Shown piece after piece: positions 24,001 to 33,390 of a stretch of DNA of 64,000 nucleotides (its first letter is position 1; each line of letters begins with the position of its first letter). A program made the translations under genes and the position numbers. The notes under the pieces were generated by a model. The model ran no database searches, was not told where the DNA came from, and saw nothing but the letters and a program-made list of their open reading frames with translations. This stretch comes from Amia ocellicauda (Eukaryota; Chordata; Actinopteri; Amiiformes; Amiidae). The stretch covers positions 964,501-1,028,500 of the forward strand of contig NC_089852.1 of NCBI RefSeq assembly GCF_036373705.1, written 5' to 3'.

Positions 24001-27000
24001 AGATAGCAGACAAGCAGGAAGAGATGCAAGAGGGGATGAGAGGGTCAGAAGAGGGAAAAGACAGGAAGATCTGGGCATCATAATAACTACATAACTACAG
24101 AGATTGAGGCCCGGAGCAGTTTGCAGGGGCCGGGACAGCAGCAGAGCTCACCACAGCGATGCCCGTCCTGCACCCATGTTGTCTTCCCTCCCATGCAGAA
24201 GAGGTGCCACCAGCTCTCATGGACTCTGTGTTTCTGCATTATTGAGTGTCTGACAGTATGCCTCTCCAGTTAGATGTTTTACCTGGAATATCCCCGCTAG
24301 GATCGTGACCGCCGCGGCGACCTGGACCCTGTAGGCGTCCCTGGTGGTCAGGTCCAGAACCTCAGTGCCGTTGGTATCATTGTGGAAGAAGTTCTCATTG
24401 GGAGCGAGGCGCTCAGTCACACTGCCCACCATGAGACTGATGACTGCAAAGGTGCCTGAGAGCAAAAACACACACACACACACAGGAAGAGAACACAGAC
24501 GTACAGAAACACACACATGGACACAGAAGGATGGAGAGATAGAGAGAGGGAGAGAGGGAGAGAAAGTGTGAACCACAGGTAGTGTCAATAAAGGTGTCAC
24601 GCACACACAAATGAGTAGTGGGCAGGCAGGGGGCTCCACTGGGGCTGTCTGTTCGGGGCGGTGCGCTGTCAGGTGCTGCTCACCTATGGAGATGTGCCGG
24701 GATGTCCCGAAGATGAAGTAGACCAGGACGGGGTAGAAGGAGGAGTACAGCCCGAACACGGGGGGCACTGAGGCCAGCAGGGCGTAGGCCATGCCTGAGG
24801 AGGAAGCAGCAGCTGGTCAGATCACAGACACCACAGACACAGAGACACAGTCCATTCATACGGCCAGGCTACCCAGATCCATTCAGTCCATACGGCCAGT
24901 GTGAATAATCAGTCTGTACAGTCAGTCCATATGATCAGTGTATTCGAATAGTCACCCCCTACCCATTCAAATTGCTACATTCATTAAATGCAAAATACAT
25001 TTTTGCAATTGCAAAAAGTTCTGAACTTTATTTTCAACAACAACAACTTAGTTAAATAAACTGTAAAAATACCTTCCTATTAGAAGAAGTGCATAAATGG
25101 AATAACAGCAGCAAGCAGCCCTGCCACCTCTCACACATCTCGCATCAGACTCGTCACAACTTTTTTTTTTCACAATTGTAACTATACTAAGGTTGTGACT
25201 ATTTGTTTATAAATTAATATTTTGTAATTACAGCTGTAACTGACTGACCAAAATGTTTTTCTTTTTCAATTTTTATTAATTTAATTTTCATTCAATAATA
25301 GTTTAGCAATGTGAGCTGCAACGAAAATGCCTGAACATTAGTATCCTTGTGGCAAGGTTTTCCGATCATAAAAGCGAAATACAAAATGTATTAGATTATC
25401 TATCTAGCTGATTTATAGTACAATCTACTTAACTACATGATTTACTTTTCCACATTTCCAAACCACACTCAATATATAGACAGCTGTACGGTGTCCATAT
25501 TAGGACATCCTCACTCCTCAGCTCAGTTGTCACGCATCACTTAGTTTTGCAATCAGCCCTCAGTAATCACTCATATTTGATATCACCCATCGGGTGTCAG
25601 TCTTATTTGGCATCAAGCATCATGTTTATTTTATGTCAGTTCTCAGTGGTGTTAATGTTATCAGTAATGTTCAGACTGTACAATGCACTAGTTAGAGCTC
25701 ATCTGGATACTGTGGACAGTTCTGGGCTCCACACTTCAAGAAAGATATCGCTGCTCTAGAGGCAGTTCAGAGGAGAGCAACCAGACTTATTCCAGGTCTG
25801 AAGGGAATGTCCTACTGAGAGACTGAGGACCTGAACCTTTTCACCTGGAACAGAGGAGACTACGTGGGGACTTGATCCAAGTCTTCAAAATTATGAAGGA
25901 CATCGACCACATCAAACCAGAGGAGCTTTTCCAGATCAGCAGCGACACACGCACCCGGGACACAAATGGAAATTGGGCTTCAAGGCATTCAAGACAGAAA
26001 ACAGGAGACACTTCTTCACACAGAGAGGCGTCACAATCTGAACAAACTCCCCAGCGATGTGGCTGAAGAGACAATTTGGGAACATTCAGAAACAGACTGG
26101 ATAGGATCCTTGGATCACTTAGTTATTAATGGACACCAAACGAGGACAATGGAGTGAATGGGCTCCTCTCGATTGGACACTTTCATGTGTTTCTAAATTG
26201 GAGTGATGCATTAGAACTGACATAAAATAATCATGATGCTTGATGCCAAATAAGACTGACACCCGATGGGTGATATCAAATATGAGTGATTACTGAGGGC
26301 TGATTGCAAAACTAAGTGATGCGTGACAACTGAGCTGAGGAGTGAGGATGTCCTAATATGGACAGAGTACTGCCCGTCTACTTTCGTAAACATACCTGTG
26401 CGTTTGAGTTCCAGTGAATAAAAAATAAATAGCAATAGGTGGCTATGTATGTGGCTTAATAATATTGTGTTTGTTGCTCCTCTTTCCTTTCTGTCATTGC
26501 TAGCAGAAGGGTGTTTGGATTTTAGGTGGTTAACATCCTAGCTGTAGATTTGTGGTAGTTTATTTGCACTGCACTGATTATACCCTTAACAGTGTTTTCA
26601 TTCACTTTGTCAAAGTATTTCCATGCAGAACTTCTCTGGCCATCAGTTGCGTTCTTGTAGCAGATCTGCACAACACAAATGCAAGAAATAACAAATCCCA
26701 CCCACCCTCTGCATTTAACTGTTAAAAGTTAAAAGCTAAATTTTCATACGGGGGAGAATGCACCCGGACCACCCTAGAGGGTTCAGGATCCCCTCAACAC
26801 AGTTTCCCAAAATCCTGTGGAAAACACTGCAGTCCCTATAGTCAGTCTAGATGGTCCCCTGTGGATAGGCTGTCCAGTCACTCTCACCCTGTGGCAGGTG
26901 CATGATGCCCACGCTGACCCCAGAGACGAGGTCCCCCAGGGCGCTGTCCCTGAAGGAGTATCGGGGCAGCCAGGAGAGGACAGGGACCCAGCGGAGCACA

Positions 27001-27892
27001 CTGCGCCTCAGCCTGCAGCCAGAGCACCTGCAGGGGACAGAGAGAGAGACAGAGACACACTGAGACTGTACAAAGTCGAGCCCCTGCAGGTGACAGACAA
27101 CCATTCACAAACTGCCAACTGTACTCCACTCCACTGCACCAGGGTGACACCCGGGTAACGACACCAGCTATCAAGCCATAAAGCTCTGGCACCGGCAGCT
27201 GCCAGGAGGGGGTTAACCCTCGGACAACGGCCTCCCACTGAAGTCAGCGAAATCAGTGTGTCAGAGAGACAGCGTCAAGAGGCAGCGGCCGCATTGTGTA
27301 ACACACTCACTGCTTAGCAAGAATACAATATAATAAAAACAGTGAAGTACAGCACTTTAATACAGAGGTGTGGACGGCCACCTTTGAAATCCGCACCAGC
27401 AGGTAAATATCCAGTGGGATGCCGTCTCTCTGGGCTGGCACTGACTGAACGCACCTCGACTGGCTCTGTCCTGCACCTGCAGTCTCCCAGTGTTGAAATA
27501 CGAGGCATTGTTGCTGCGCTGGTCTGCTCTCAGGACCAGGAGTCACTGAGCGTGGGAACGACACAGGGGGACAGGCTGTGCTGTGCGGAGCAATCCCACG
27601 GCCCTGGATGTACTTTCACACAAGGAGAGCTGCTTATTGAGGGCACCTGACACGCGAGACACCTGCCTCCATCTCTCCCTACCTCCTCCATGAATGTTTC
27701 CTCCTTTCGGGGTGCAGACAGGATGTCTCTCCCTCTTTCTCTCTCTCCCTCTCACCTCAGCGAGTGTTTCAGCCTGTCTGCCAGAGGGGTGCGGGGGCTC
27801 TTCTCCCGGCGCTGTGCCACCTCCTCCAGGCTCTGCTCGTCCAGAACCTCCCGCTCCACACTGTAGCCCGGGCTGCGCTGCACCGCTTCCAT
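12668..27892 (-). CDS. slc26a6: SLC26A6-like anion exchanger, paralogue B (complete)
   Basis: Eighteen coding exons (minus): 27756-27892, 26888-27027, 24684-24794, 24283-24455, 20725-20889, 20313-20465, 18722-18804, 18368-18515, 17727-17840, 17404-17481, 17134-17229, 16665-16771, 16420-16489, 16134-16226, 15652-15879, 15347-15401, 12874-13019, 12668-12694. All have GT/AG borders and phases that join into 707 codons. Transport core: [34 protein letters not shown], an extracellular loop with two sequons (NDT, NGT), [13 protein letters not shown], and [16 protein letters not shown]. Putative anion-site residues are Gln92, Tyr96, Phe132 and the Ser-Arg of MSR. The C-terminal STAS domain (about 500-699) has a short basic insert (QQRRREQ-like) and [19 protein letters not shown]. 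The last exon gives DMDCSTKL, ending in a class I PDZ ligand as mammalian SLC26A6 does (TRL). By family, an apical Cl-/HCO3-/oxalate exchanger of epithelia. The last exon is the least certain. Confidence 0.88.
13022..13170. repeat. GACACAGG-type minisatellite, intron 16 of B
   Basis: Degenerate repeats of ACACAGGGACACAC within the intron just upstream of exon 17 (12874-13019). Long reading frames through it on both strands are low-complexity artefacts. Confidence 0.8.
13241..14849 (+). mobile_element. Tc1-like transposon (1.6 kb) in intron 16 of B
   Basis: Long imperfect terminal inverted repeats: left CATTGCATCTGGAAAGTATT after TA (13239-13240), right end the reverse complement of CAGTGCATCCGGAAAGTATT before TA (14850-14851). 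The inner part of the repeats (GTTATGTTACAGCCTTATTC) is near perfect. Length is typical of fish Tc1. Sense orientation is opposite to the host gene. Confidence 0.92.
13636..14632 (+). pseudogene. Tc1 transposase, frameshifted and lacking its first catalytic Asp
   Basis: Starts [20 protein letters not shown] with helix-turn-helix regions. After KDSQTMRNK the sequence skips the WSDE region: about twenty bases are missing near 14070, moving the frame so that translation stops at 14097. The catalytic domain resumes in another frame as [15 protein letters not shown] and [12 protein letters not shown], with Glu in [10 protein letters not shown] (34-residue spacing), then a second small deletion gives a stop at 14465. 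The tail remains recognisable to TGA at 14630-14632. Dead. Confidence 0.88.
15011..15155. repeat. 30-bp tandem repeat of inverted CCAAT boxes, intron 16 of B
   Basis: Five consecutive units of 30 bases, each with CTGATTGG(C/T)TA, for example CACTGCTGATTGGCTATCGA. The core matches the NF-Y/CCAAT-box consensus on the opposite strand. The 30-base period puts the motifs on one helical face. Function unknown. Confidence 0.75.
15922..16090. repeat. GTGTGGTGCCGTGTGGTT minisatellite, intron 14 of B
   Basis: Tandem variants of GTGTGGTGCCGTGTGG with GT runs between exon 15 (15652-15879) and exon 14 (16134-16226). Non-coding. Confidence 0.8.
16272..16316. repeat. (TC)n microsatellite, intron 13 of B
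   Basis: About 22 TC dinucleotides between exons 14 and 13 of paralogue B; read on the minus strand it is GA-rich. Confidence 0.9.
17890..18240. mobile_element. Inverted-repeat MITE in intron 8 of B
   Basis: The left half (GGTAATGCCAAAGATCCT, TTGCAAGGAGTTCCAGTGGC, CTTCATTTCATATTG) recurs inverted in the right half (CAATATGAAATGAGG-like, GCCACCGGAACTCCTTGCAA, AGGATCTTTGGTAATA). This gives an imperfect foldback of about 350 bases without coding capacity, typical of a non-autonomous DNA transposon. Family not identified. Confidence 0.65.
19227..20092 (+). mobile_element. CR1-clade LINE fragment in intron 6 of B
   Basis: Plus-strand reverse transcriptase pieces: [20 protein letters not shown], catalytic FADD in [14 protein letters not shown], a frameshift near 19556, then [14 protein letters not shown] and [20 protein letters not shown]. 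An internal deletion near 19940 removes most of the C-terminal region. It ends in the tail TTCTTATGTTCTTATGTTCT. Antisense to the host gene. Confidence 0.88.
20240..20312. repeat. Short GACACAGGGAC tract beside exon 6 of B
   Basis: A few copies of ACACAGGGAC next to the exon 6 donor (20311-20312). The orthologous place in paralogue C holds a 1.07-kb expansion of the same motif (46368-47440). Confidence 0.7.
21028..24100 (-). mobile_element. L2-clade LINE (3' half), split by a solo LTR
   Basis: Read on the minus strand, 24100 down to 23347 encodes decayed L2-type reverse transcriptase C-terminus ([37 protein letters not shown]) followed by [16 protein letters not shown]. It continues after the LTR with KTHLFRQYL (21440-21512). 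The element ends in an (AAT)n tail at 21028-21090, as this LINE type does. Several frameshifts and stops. It lies in intron 4 of paralogue B in sense orientation. Confidence 0.75.
21513..23342 (-). mobile_element. Solo LTR of an endogenous retrovirus, 1.83 kb
   Basis: The insert begins TGTATCG and ends GCTACA, and is flanked by a 4-base duplication GTGG (21509-21512 and 23343-23346); removing it rejoins the L2 sequence exactly. Orientation is judged minus from a polyadenylation signal AATAAA (reverse complement at 21654-21659) 140 bases from the end and a TATATATAA motif near 21930. That leaves a U3 of roughly 1.4 kb. No viral genes are present, so it is a recombination-derived solo LTR. Long LTR and 4-base duplication are seen in several retrovirus groups, spumaviruses among them; the group cannot be fixed from this. 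Confidence 0.72.
25493..26363. repeat. 151-bp inverted repeat enclosing a CR1 fragment
   Basis: Arms 25493-25643 and 26213-26363 are reverse complements with, by eye, one mismatch in 151 bases (TTTATT versus ATTATT near the inner end). The 569-base loop is mainly CR1 sequence. This looks like a foldback DNA transposon into which CR1 sequence was inserted, or an inverted duplication. Confidence 0.85.
25663..26195 (+). mobile_element. CR1 LINE 3' fragment
   Basis: Plus-strand pieces [40 protein letters not shown] and [15 protein letters not shown], with an intervening stop, and the end GGCTCCTCTCGATTGGACAC. Same family as the other CR1 pieces here. Confidence 0.85.
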
Positions 27893-28406
27893 GGCTGTGA
27901 TCTGTCTGTCCGTGCGCCCCTCAACAGGCCTGGGGACACCTGCTTCAGCACAGCTACCTAAAGCGGAGCTGAGATTTAAAAAACAGGAAAACTGCCCAGA
28001 AGTGACACAGGGAGCACAAATTTAAACACAAAAAAGCTAAAATATGTACATTTCACAACCAGGCAAACAAAGGTGAATGCAGGTCATTGACACAGAGCAA
28101 AATAGGTGCGTTTTCACTGCCATTTCTGATCCGGATCAGATGCATCGGTAGCATTTGACCCTGGCAGTGTAAATGCTCGACTGACTTCAGTCCCAGCATG
28201 CACTGGGGCGTCGTTTGTTTTAAAGGCAGGTGGCAGACAAACACCCTTCACCCTTCATAAATACTGTTTAAATTAACACTTAATGACTTATTTTAATTTA
28301 GCAAAAAAATATATAATAATCTTGCAAAATATTGCGAAAAATCCCTCTCAATAAAACAATACTTCTTACCTTGCTTTGTAGATATCTGCACAGACAGTAT
28401 GTTGGC

Positions 28407-28754
28407 TCCCAGGTTTCAGCACCAAATGATAAGGAGAAATTTACTCAGAACTCGATTTAATTTAAATAATACCAACATAGTTTATTCAGGTATAACGAAG
28501 CGCTCCGGAGACGGCCAGTCGGGAAGACACATCTAAAGTTTTTCTAAAGAACACGCTATCATATACAAGAGGACTCCCTTTGGTTGCCGGGTAACTACAT
28601 GACGTCAGTGAGGTTCCCCAAACTTAATCTCACACGTCTCCTTTGTCTTCTGTTCTCTGTGGCCTTGGAAGAAAATGTTTTTCTTAAAATCAGCTACACA
28701 GAACTACCTCTCCGGAGTGATACATGAAGCTTAAATTCATACATGGGTTACACA
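28407..28754 (-). promoter_or_regulatory. Retroviral LTR plus primer binding site upstream of paralogue B
   Basis: Same sequence as 1862-2209 shifted by exactly 26545 bases: LTR ends TGTGTAAC...TTATCA, CRE TGACGTCA at 28600-28607, AATAAA at 28481-28486, tRNA-Phe-like primer binding site 28407-28424 and splice donor at 28368-28370. Coding exon 1 of paralogue B starts about 480 bases downstream. It was duplicated together with the gene, so the LTR predates the A/B duplication. Confidence 0.7.
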
Positions 28755-28793
28755 ATCTTACTGCAACAATGGTGCAAATATAATATATTTATA

Positions 28794-30014
28794 CACTCAC
28801 CTAAAGGATTAATAGGAACACCTGTTCAATTTCTCATTAATGCAATTATCTAACCAACCAATCACATGGCAGTTGCTTAAATGCATTTAGGGGTGTGGTC
28901 CTGGTCAAGACAATCTCCTGAACTCCAAACTGAATGTCTGAATGGGAAAGAAAGGTGATTTAAGCAGTTTTGAGCGTGGCATGGTTGTTGGTGCCAGACG
29001 GGCCGGTCTGAGTATTTCACAATCTGCTCAGTTACTGGGATTTTCACGCACAACCATTTCTAGGGTTTACAAAGAATGGTGTGAAAAGGGAAAAACATCC
29101 AGTATGTGGCAGTCCTGTGGGCGAAAATGCCTTGTTGATGCTAGAGGTCAGAGGAGAATGGGCCGACTGATTCAAGCTGATAGAAGAGCAACTTTGACTG
29201 AAATAACCACTCGTTACAACCGAGGTATACAGCAAAGCATTTGTGAAGCCACAACACGTACAACCTTGAGGCGGATGGGCTACAACAGCAGAAGACCCCA
29301 CCGGCTACCACTCATCTCCACTACAAATAGGAAAAAGAGGCTACAATTTGCACAAGCTCACCAAAATTGGACAGTTGAAGACTGGAAAAATGTTGCCTGG
29401 TCTGATGAGTCTCGATTTCTGTTGAGACATTCAGATGGTAGAGTCAGAATTTGGCGTAAACAGAATGAGAACATGGATCCATCATGCCTTGTTACCACTG
29501 TGCAGGCTGGTGGTGGTGGTGTAATGGTGTGGGGGATGTTTTCTTGGCACACTTTAGGCCCCTTCGTGCCAATTGGGCATCGTTTAAATGCCACGGCCTA
29601 CCTGAGCATTGTTTCTGACCATGTCCATCCCTTTATGACCACCATGTACCCATCCTCTGATGGCTACTTCCAGCAGGATAATGCACCATGTCACAAAGGT
29701 CGAATCATTTCAAATTGGTTTCTTGAACATGACAATGAGTTCACTGTACTAAACTGGCCCCCACAGTCACCAGATCTCAACCCAATAGAGCATCTTTGGG
29801 ATGTGGTGGAACGGGAGCTTCGTGCCCTGGATGTGCATCCCACAAATCTCCATCAACTGCAAGATGCTATCCTATCAATATGGGCCAACATTTCTAAAGA
29901 ATGCTTTCAGCACCTTGTTGAATCAATGCCACGTAGAATTAAGGCAGTTCTGAAGGCGAAAGGGGGTCAAACACAGTATTAGTATGGTGTTCCTAATAAT
30001 CCTTTAGGTGAGTG
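28794..30014 (+). mobile_element. DD36E Tc1/mariner transposon, copy 2
   Basis: Same 28-base terminal repeats as copy 1 and TA on both sides (28792-28793, 30015-30016). It inserted 40 bases upstream of the LTR of paralogue B, at a place that is unoccupied in the duplicated region of A. Confidence 0.92.
28942..29982 (+). CDS. Tc1/mariner transposase, DD36E type (copy 2)
   Basis: An intact 346-residue frame. DNA-binding half contains SISQSAQLLGFSRTTISRVY; the catalytic triad is Asp (WSDESRF), Asp (FQQDNAPCH), Glu (NPIEHLWD), all retained, with 36 residues between the last two. It differs from copies 1 and 3 at a handful of positions (for example SFERG for NFERG, TSSMWQS for TSSMRQS, HRLPL for HRVPL). 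Of the three copies this one has full length, full triad and intact ends, so it is the best candidate for activity, though expression cannot be judged from sequence. Confidence 0.93.
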   Translation: MGKKGDLSSFERGMVVGARRAGLSISQSAQLLGFSRTTISRVYKEWCEKGKTSSMWQSCGRKCLVDARGQRRMGRLIQADRRATLTEITTRYNRGIQQSICEATTRTTLRRMGYNSRRPHRLPLISTTNRKKRLQFAQAHQNWTVEDWKNVAWSDESRFLLRHSDGRVRIWRKQNENMDPSCLVTTVQAGGGGVMVWGMFSWHTLGPFVPIGHRLNATAYLSIVSDHVHPFMTTMYPSSDGYFQQDNAPCHKGRIISNWFLEHDNEFTVLNWPPQSPDLNPIEHLWDVVERELRALDVHPTNLHQLQDAILSIWANISKECFQHLVESMPRRIKAVLKAKGGQTQY

Positions 30015-30029
30015 TATGTCTTTATGTAT

Positions 30030-30352
30030 TATGTCACCCTGGAACAGAGAATCAACATCATGAAAGGCATCGACCACATCAAACCAAGAGGAGCTTTTTC
30101 AGATCAGCAGGGACACATGCACCCGGGACACAAATGGAAATTGGGCTTCAAGGCATTCAAGACAGAAAACAGGAGACACGTCTTCACAATCTGAACAAAC
30201 TCCCCAGCGATGTGGCTGAAGAGACAATTTGGGAACATTCAAAAACAGACTGGATAGGATCCTTGGATCACTTAGTTATTAATGGACACCAAACGAGCAC
30301 GATGGGGCGAATGGGCTCCTCTCGACTGGACACTGTCTTATGTTCTTATGTT
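30030..30352 (+). mobile_element. CR1 LINE 3' fragment
   Basis: Degenerate C-terminal sequence ([20 protein letters not shown]) and the family 3' end CTCGACTGGACACTGTCTTA with TTCTTATG tail. Confidence 0.85.
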
Positions 30353-30359
30353 TGTATTT

Positions 30360-31065
30360 GACTGTTCCACGTCACTTTATTTTAAAACATATATATATGC
30401 ATCCTATACTTTGTTTCAAGTTAATACAAAAACACCCCCCCACTGACGCACATACACACACTCATGCACACACACACACACTTACATTAAGACTGGACCT
30501 TAAATGCACTTAAAACACCACTAGTCCACTACCACTACCAATGTAATTTAACCCTGGTATATATATAGAATATATATGTATGTAATATAGTGGTGATGTC
30601 CTCATAAAATAAATAATTGCAAAGTCTGCTTCCTTCAGGGCCGTACAGTGCTGAACGCTGGCACAGACTAGGTGATCAGACCTGGGCCAGGACTAAAGGG
30701 AAACAATATTTATTTATTTATTTATTTATTTATTAGATTTCAACAAGGTGACTCTTTCTTGTTCAGTATTGTGCAACATCCACTGAGAAGAAAACAACAG
30801 AAACAGATACACACACACACACACACTTTGACTGACACACATATGTGACTAGCCAGTGTCAAGGGTGGCAGGTAACGCCTGCTCTCAAAATACCCGACTA
30901 CGCCACCCCTCTTGTATTATCAAGGAAAGGGGAACCTCACTCCACCTAGTCCCCGCAGCGGGCTTGAAGATCATGGGACGCCCACCTCAGACCACATTTG
31001 TCATAAAAACAAGGATCTTAATTTTGGTTTGACTCTTTGGTCCAATGCACCCACCCATGTGCACA
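30360..31065. repeat. Duplicated upstream block of paralogue B (empty site of the hAT)
   Basis: Matches 3300-3345, 5340-5417 and 10354-11075. At about 30455-30490 the CA-rich sequence is continuous where the other copy carries the 4.9-kb hAT. It also holds (TTTA)n near 30708-30735. No gene seen here or in 31066-31920. Confidence 0.75.
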
Positions 31066-31924
31066 CAGGGATAGTACCACAGTCTAAAATGTTAATATCT
31101 TGCGCTAGACATTGCAATAGACAAAAACAGATATAGAAAAAAGTCCAAACCAAGCTGTCCGTGCACATCAATCTCTGTGGCAGAGGCCAGGCAAGTGTCC
31201 AGCAGGACTGAGAGGATCCTTCTCCCTGTACCCACAGTGGAGGTCTTACTAGTGTGTGATGCTCCTTTACTTTACTCTGTTACTAATCCCAATGTTCTTT
31301 ACCCCACTGTTTTTACCCTGTTACTAACCCCACTGTTATTACCACGTTACTCACCCTTTCAAGCCCTTACTTACGTCTTTCAGACTCCACTGTTTGTTCC
31401 ACCACTGTTCCTAAGCCTGCTGTTTCTAAGCCCACTGTTCATAACCCCATGCTTCTCAGCAGACCATCATTAAGGGCCAGGTGGGGGAGGCTGTAGTACC
31501 TGCGGACTGTTATTGACAGTAAGTTGTGTTTTGATATACATGCAGAGACATTGTGTAAGAAGCACCAACAACGATTTGGGATTTAATAACTACTGATACT
31601 GATGCGGATAGTAACACAGTTAGTTAGTGGGGTGAGTAACAGCAGGGTGATGGACAGCTTGTTGCCGATGGGAGATTTTTCTCTCCTCCATACCTAATGG
31701 TTTATTTTATATTTATCCGTGGCTACCCTGCAAAAGATGCTATACAAATAAAAGTTGATTGATTTGTTTGATTGATTGAATGACTATATCTGGCCACCAT
31801 TCCTTCTGTACCCTGCAACCCCTCCATTTCACATAACAGTCACAGAAACACCCCAGACCTCTACTAAATATATACATATAAAACAATCTCTCTATATATA
31901 CATATATACAGACAGGTGACAAAT

Positions 31925-32657
31925 GAAGGAAAAGCCAACATACAGTGTCTCAGTGAGGTGTTGGGCACCACGAGCCCCAGAACAGCTCCAATGCTCTTGG
32001 CACAGATTGTACGAGTCTCTGGACTCTACTGGAGGGATGAACACCATTCTTCCAAAAGATATTCCCTCATTTGGGGTTTTGATGATGTTGGTGGAGAACG
32101 CTGTCTAACACATCGGTCCAAAATCTCCCATAGGTGTTCAACTGGGTTAAGATCTGATGACTGCAAAGGTCATAGCATATGAGTCACATCATTGTCATCC
32201 TCATCACACCATTCAGTGACCCTCGTGCCCTGTGGATGGGGCATTGTCATCCTGGAAGAGACCACTCCCATCAGGACTGAACATTCAGATGTGCATTTGT
32301 CTTTGTAATGAGGGGTTTCTGCCCTGCAGCCCTGCTATAATATCCCTCTCTGTGTCCTTCTCCATGGACTGTTCTTGCTGACAGTCTGATCAAGTCCTGC
32401 ATTGACATGCTCTTCTGTTTTTCCTTACATATCGCAGTAATGCATGAGCATCATGGTCATCGAATGTATGCTTTGACCACAATGTCCATCCCTATTGACT
32501 GATGTCTTTCCCATAGATCTAAATGCAGATGTAACTTTAGTCACTGTTCCTATTGAAACACTAGCCAGTTGAGCGATTTTGTGAGTGAAGCACCTGTCAT
32601 TTGTGCCCCAATAATGACCCCTCTTTCAAAGTCACTTAGATCCTTTCCACTTGCCAT
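31925..32657 (-). pseudogene. Fossil Tc1/mariner transposase related to the DD36E family
   Basis: Minus strand from ATG at 32655-32657 reads MASGKDLSDFERGVIIGAQM, clearly akin to the start of the intact elements (MGKKGDLSNFERGMVVGARR). After stops and frameshifts, recognisable pieces are FQDDNAP (near 32260), SDLNP-like and LW-I (near 32130), and [11 protein letters not shown] near 32010. Terminal repeats not found. An older, separate relative. Confidence 0.65.
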
Positions 32658-32779
32658 CTGGATCCAAAATCAAGGTCAACTGGGCCTGCTCAGCGTTTGT
32701 ATACATGCCACAGAGCATGAGAGTATGTTAATTGCTTCATTGTATCATGCAGCACAAATGTTTGGAGGCATCTGCATTT

Positions 32780-33345
32780 GTTATGTTCCTCCACTCATTT
32801 ATTACAATATGTATGGGGATGATGTTCAAATTTATATTTGTAGAAAACCCGACTTATCTGGTGTGGTTTCAGTGCTGTCAGAATGTTTTAACGAGATCCA
32901 AACATGGATGAGCGACAATTTTCTTCAGTTAAAAATTAGTGAAACGGAGGTAATGTGTGTAGGATCTAAAAAACAAATGCTCTTCCTTTCTCTCTTAAAT
33001 ATGACCTATATTTTTACTATTAGCCTCATTGTTGAAAATCTGGGAGTTATTTTTGACCCTGAATTGCAGTTTGCAGAGCACATAAAATGTGTTTGCAAAT
33101 CAATCGTCTTTTTTTCATCTCAGAAATATTGCACGCATCTGCCCCTATTTGGATGTGTCTGCAGCAGAAACCTTGATTCATGATTTTATTATGTCTAGGT
33201 TAGACTATTGTAATGCGCGTATGATGGCGAGGCTCCACACAGTCCACAATTCGGTGGCCCGTGTTGACGCGCACAAACCCCAGTTTTGTCTGGTCTTCAC
33301 TGGCTTCCTGTTGCACAAAGAATGCATTATAAAATATATCTATTA
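32780..33345 (+). mobile_element. L2-clade LINE reverse transcriptase fragment
   Basis: Plus strand: YGDDVQIYICRKPDLSGVV (variant of the YADD motif), IQTWMSDNFLQLKISETEVM, VENLGVIFDPELQFAEHIK, then after a frameshift LRNIARICPYL and LIHDFIMSRLDYCNAR. Order and motifs are those of fish L2 elements. Truncated on both sides. Confidence 0.82.
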
Positions 33346-33390
33346 ACATTTAAAACTTTGTCACAGATGTGACAGAGGCTCATTTATATA

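Larger units (their letters stand above)
24945..26750 (-). mobile_element. hAT-like insertion in intron 2 of B, with internal repeats
   Basis: Intron 2 is about 260 bases in paralogue A but over 2 kb in B because of this insertion, which starts near GTGTATTCGAATAGTCAC. On its minus strand 26530-26670 reads [18 protein letters not shown] and [10 protein letters not shown], matching the start of a BED zinc finger of ZBED-type hAT transposases, although the cysteines are damaged. The middle holds a long inverted repeat and a CR1 piece. Exact ends and target duplication were not resolved. Confidence 0.5.
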
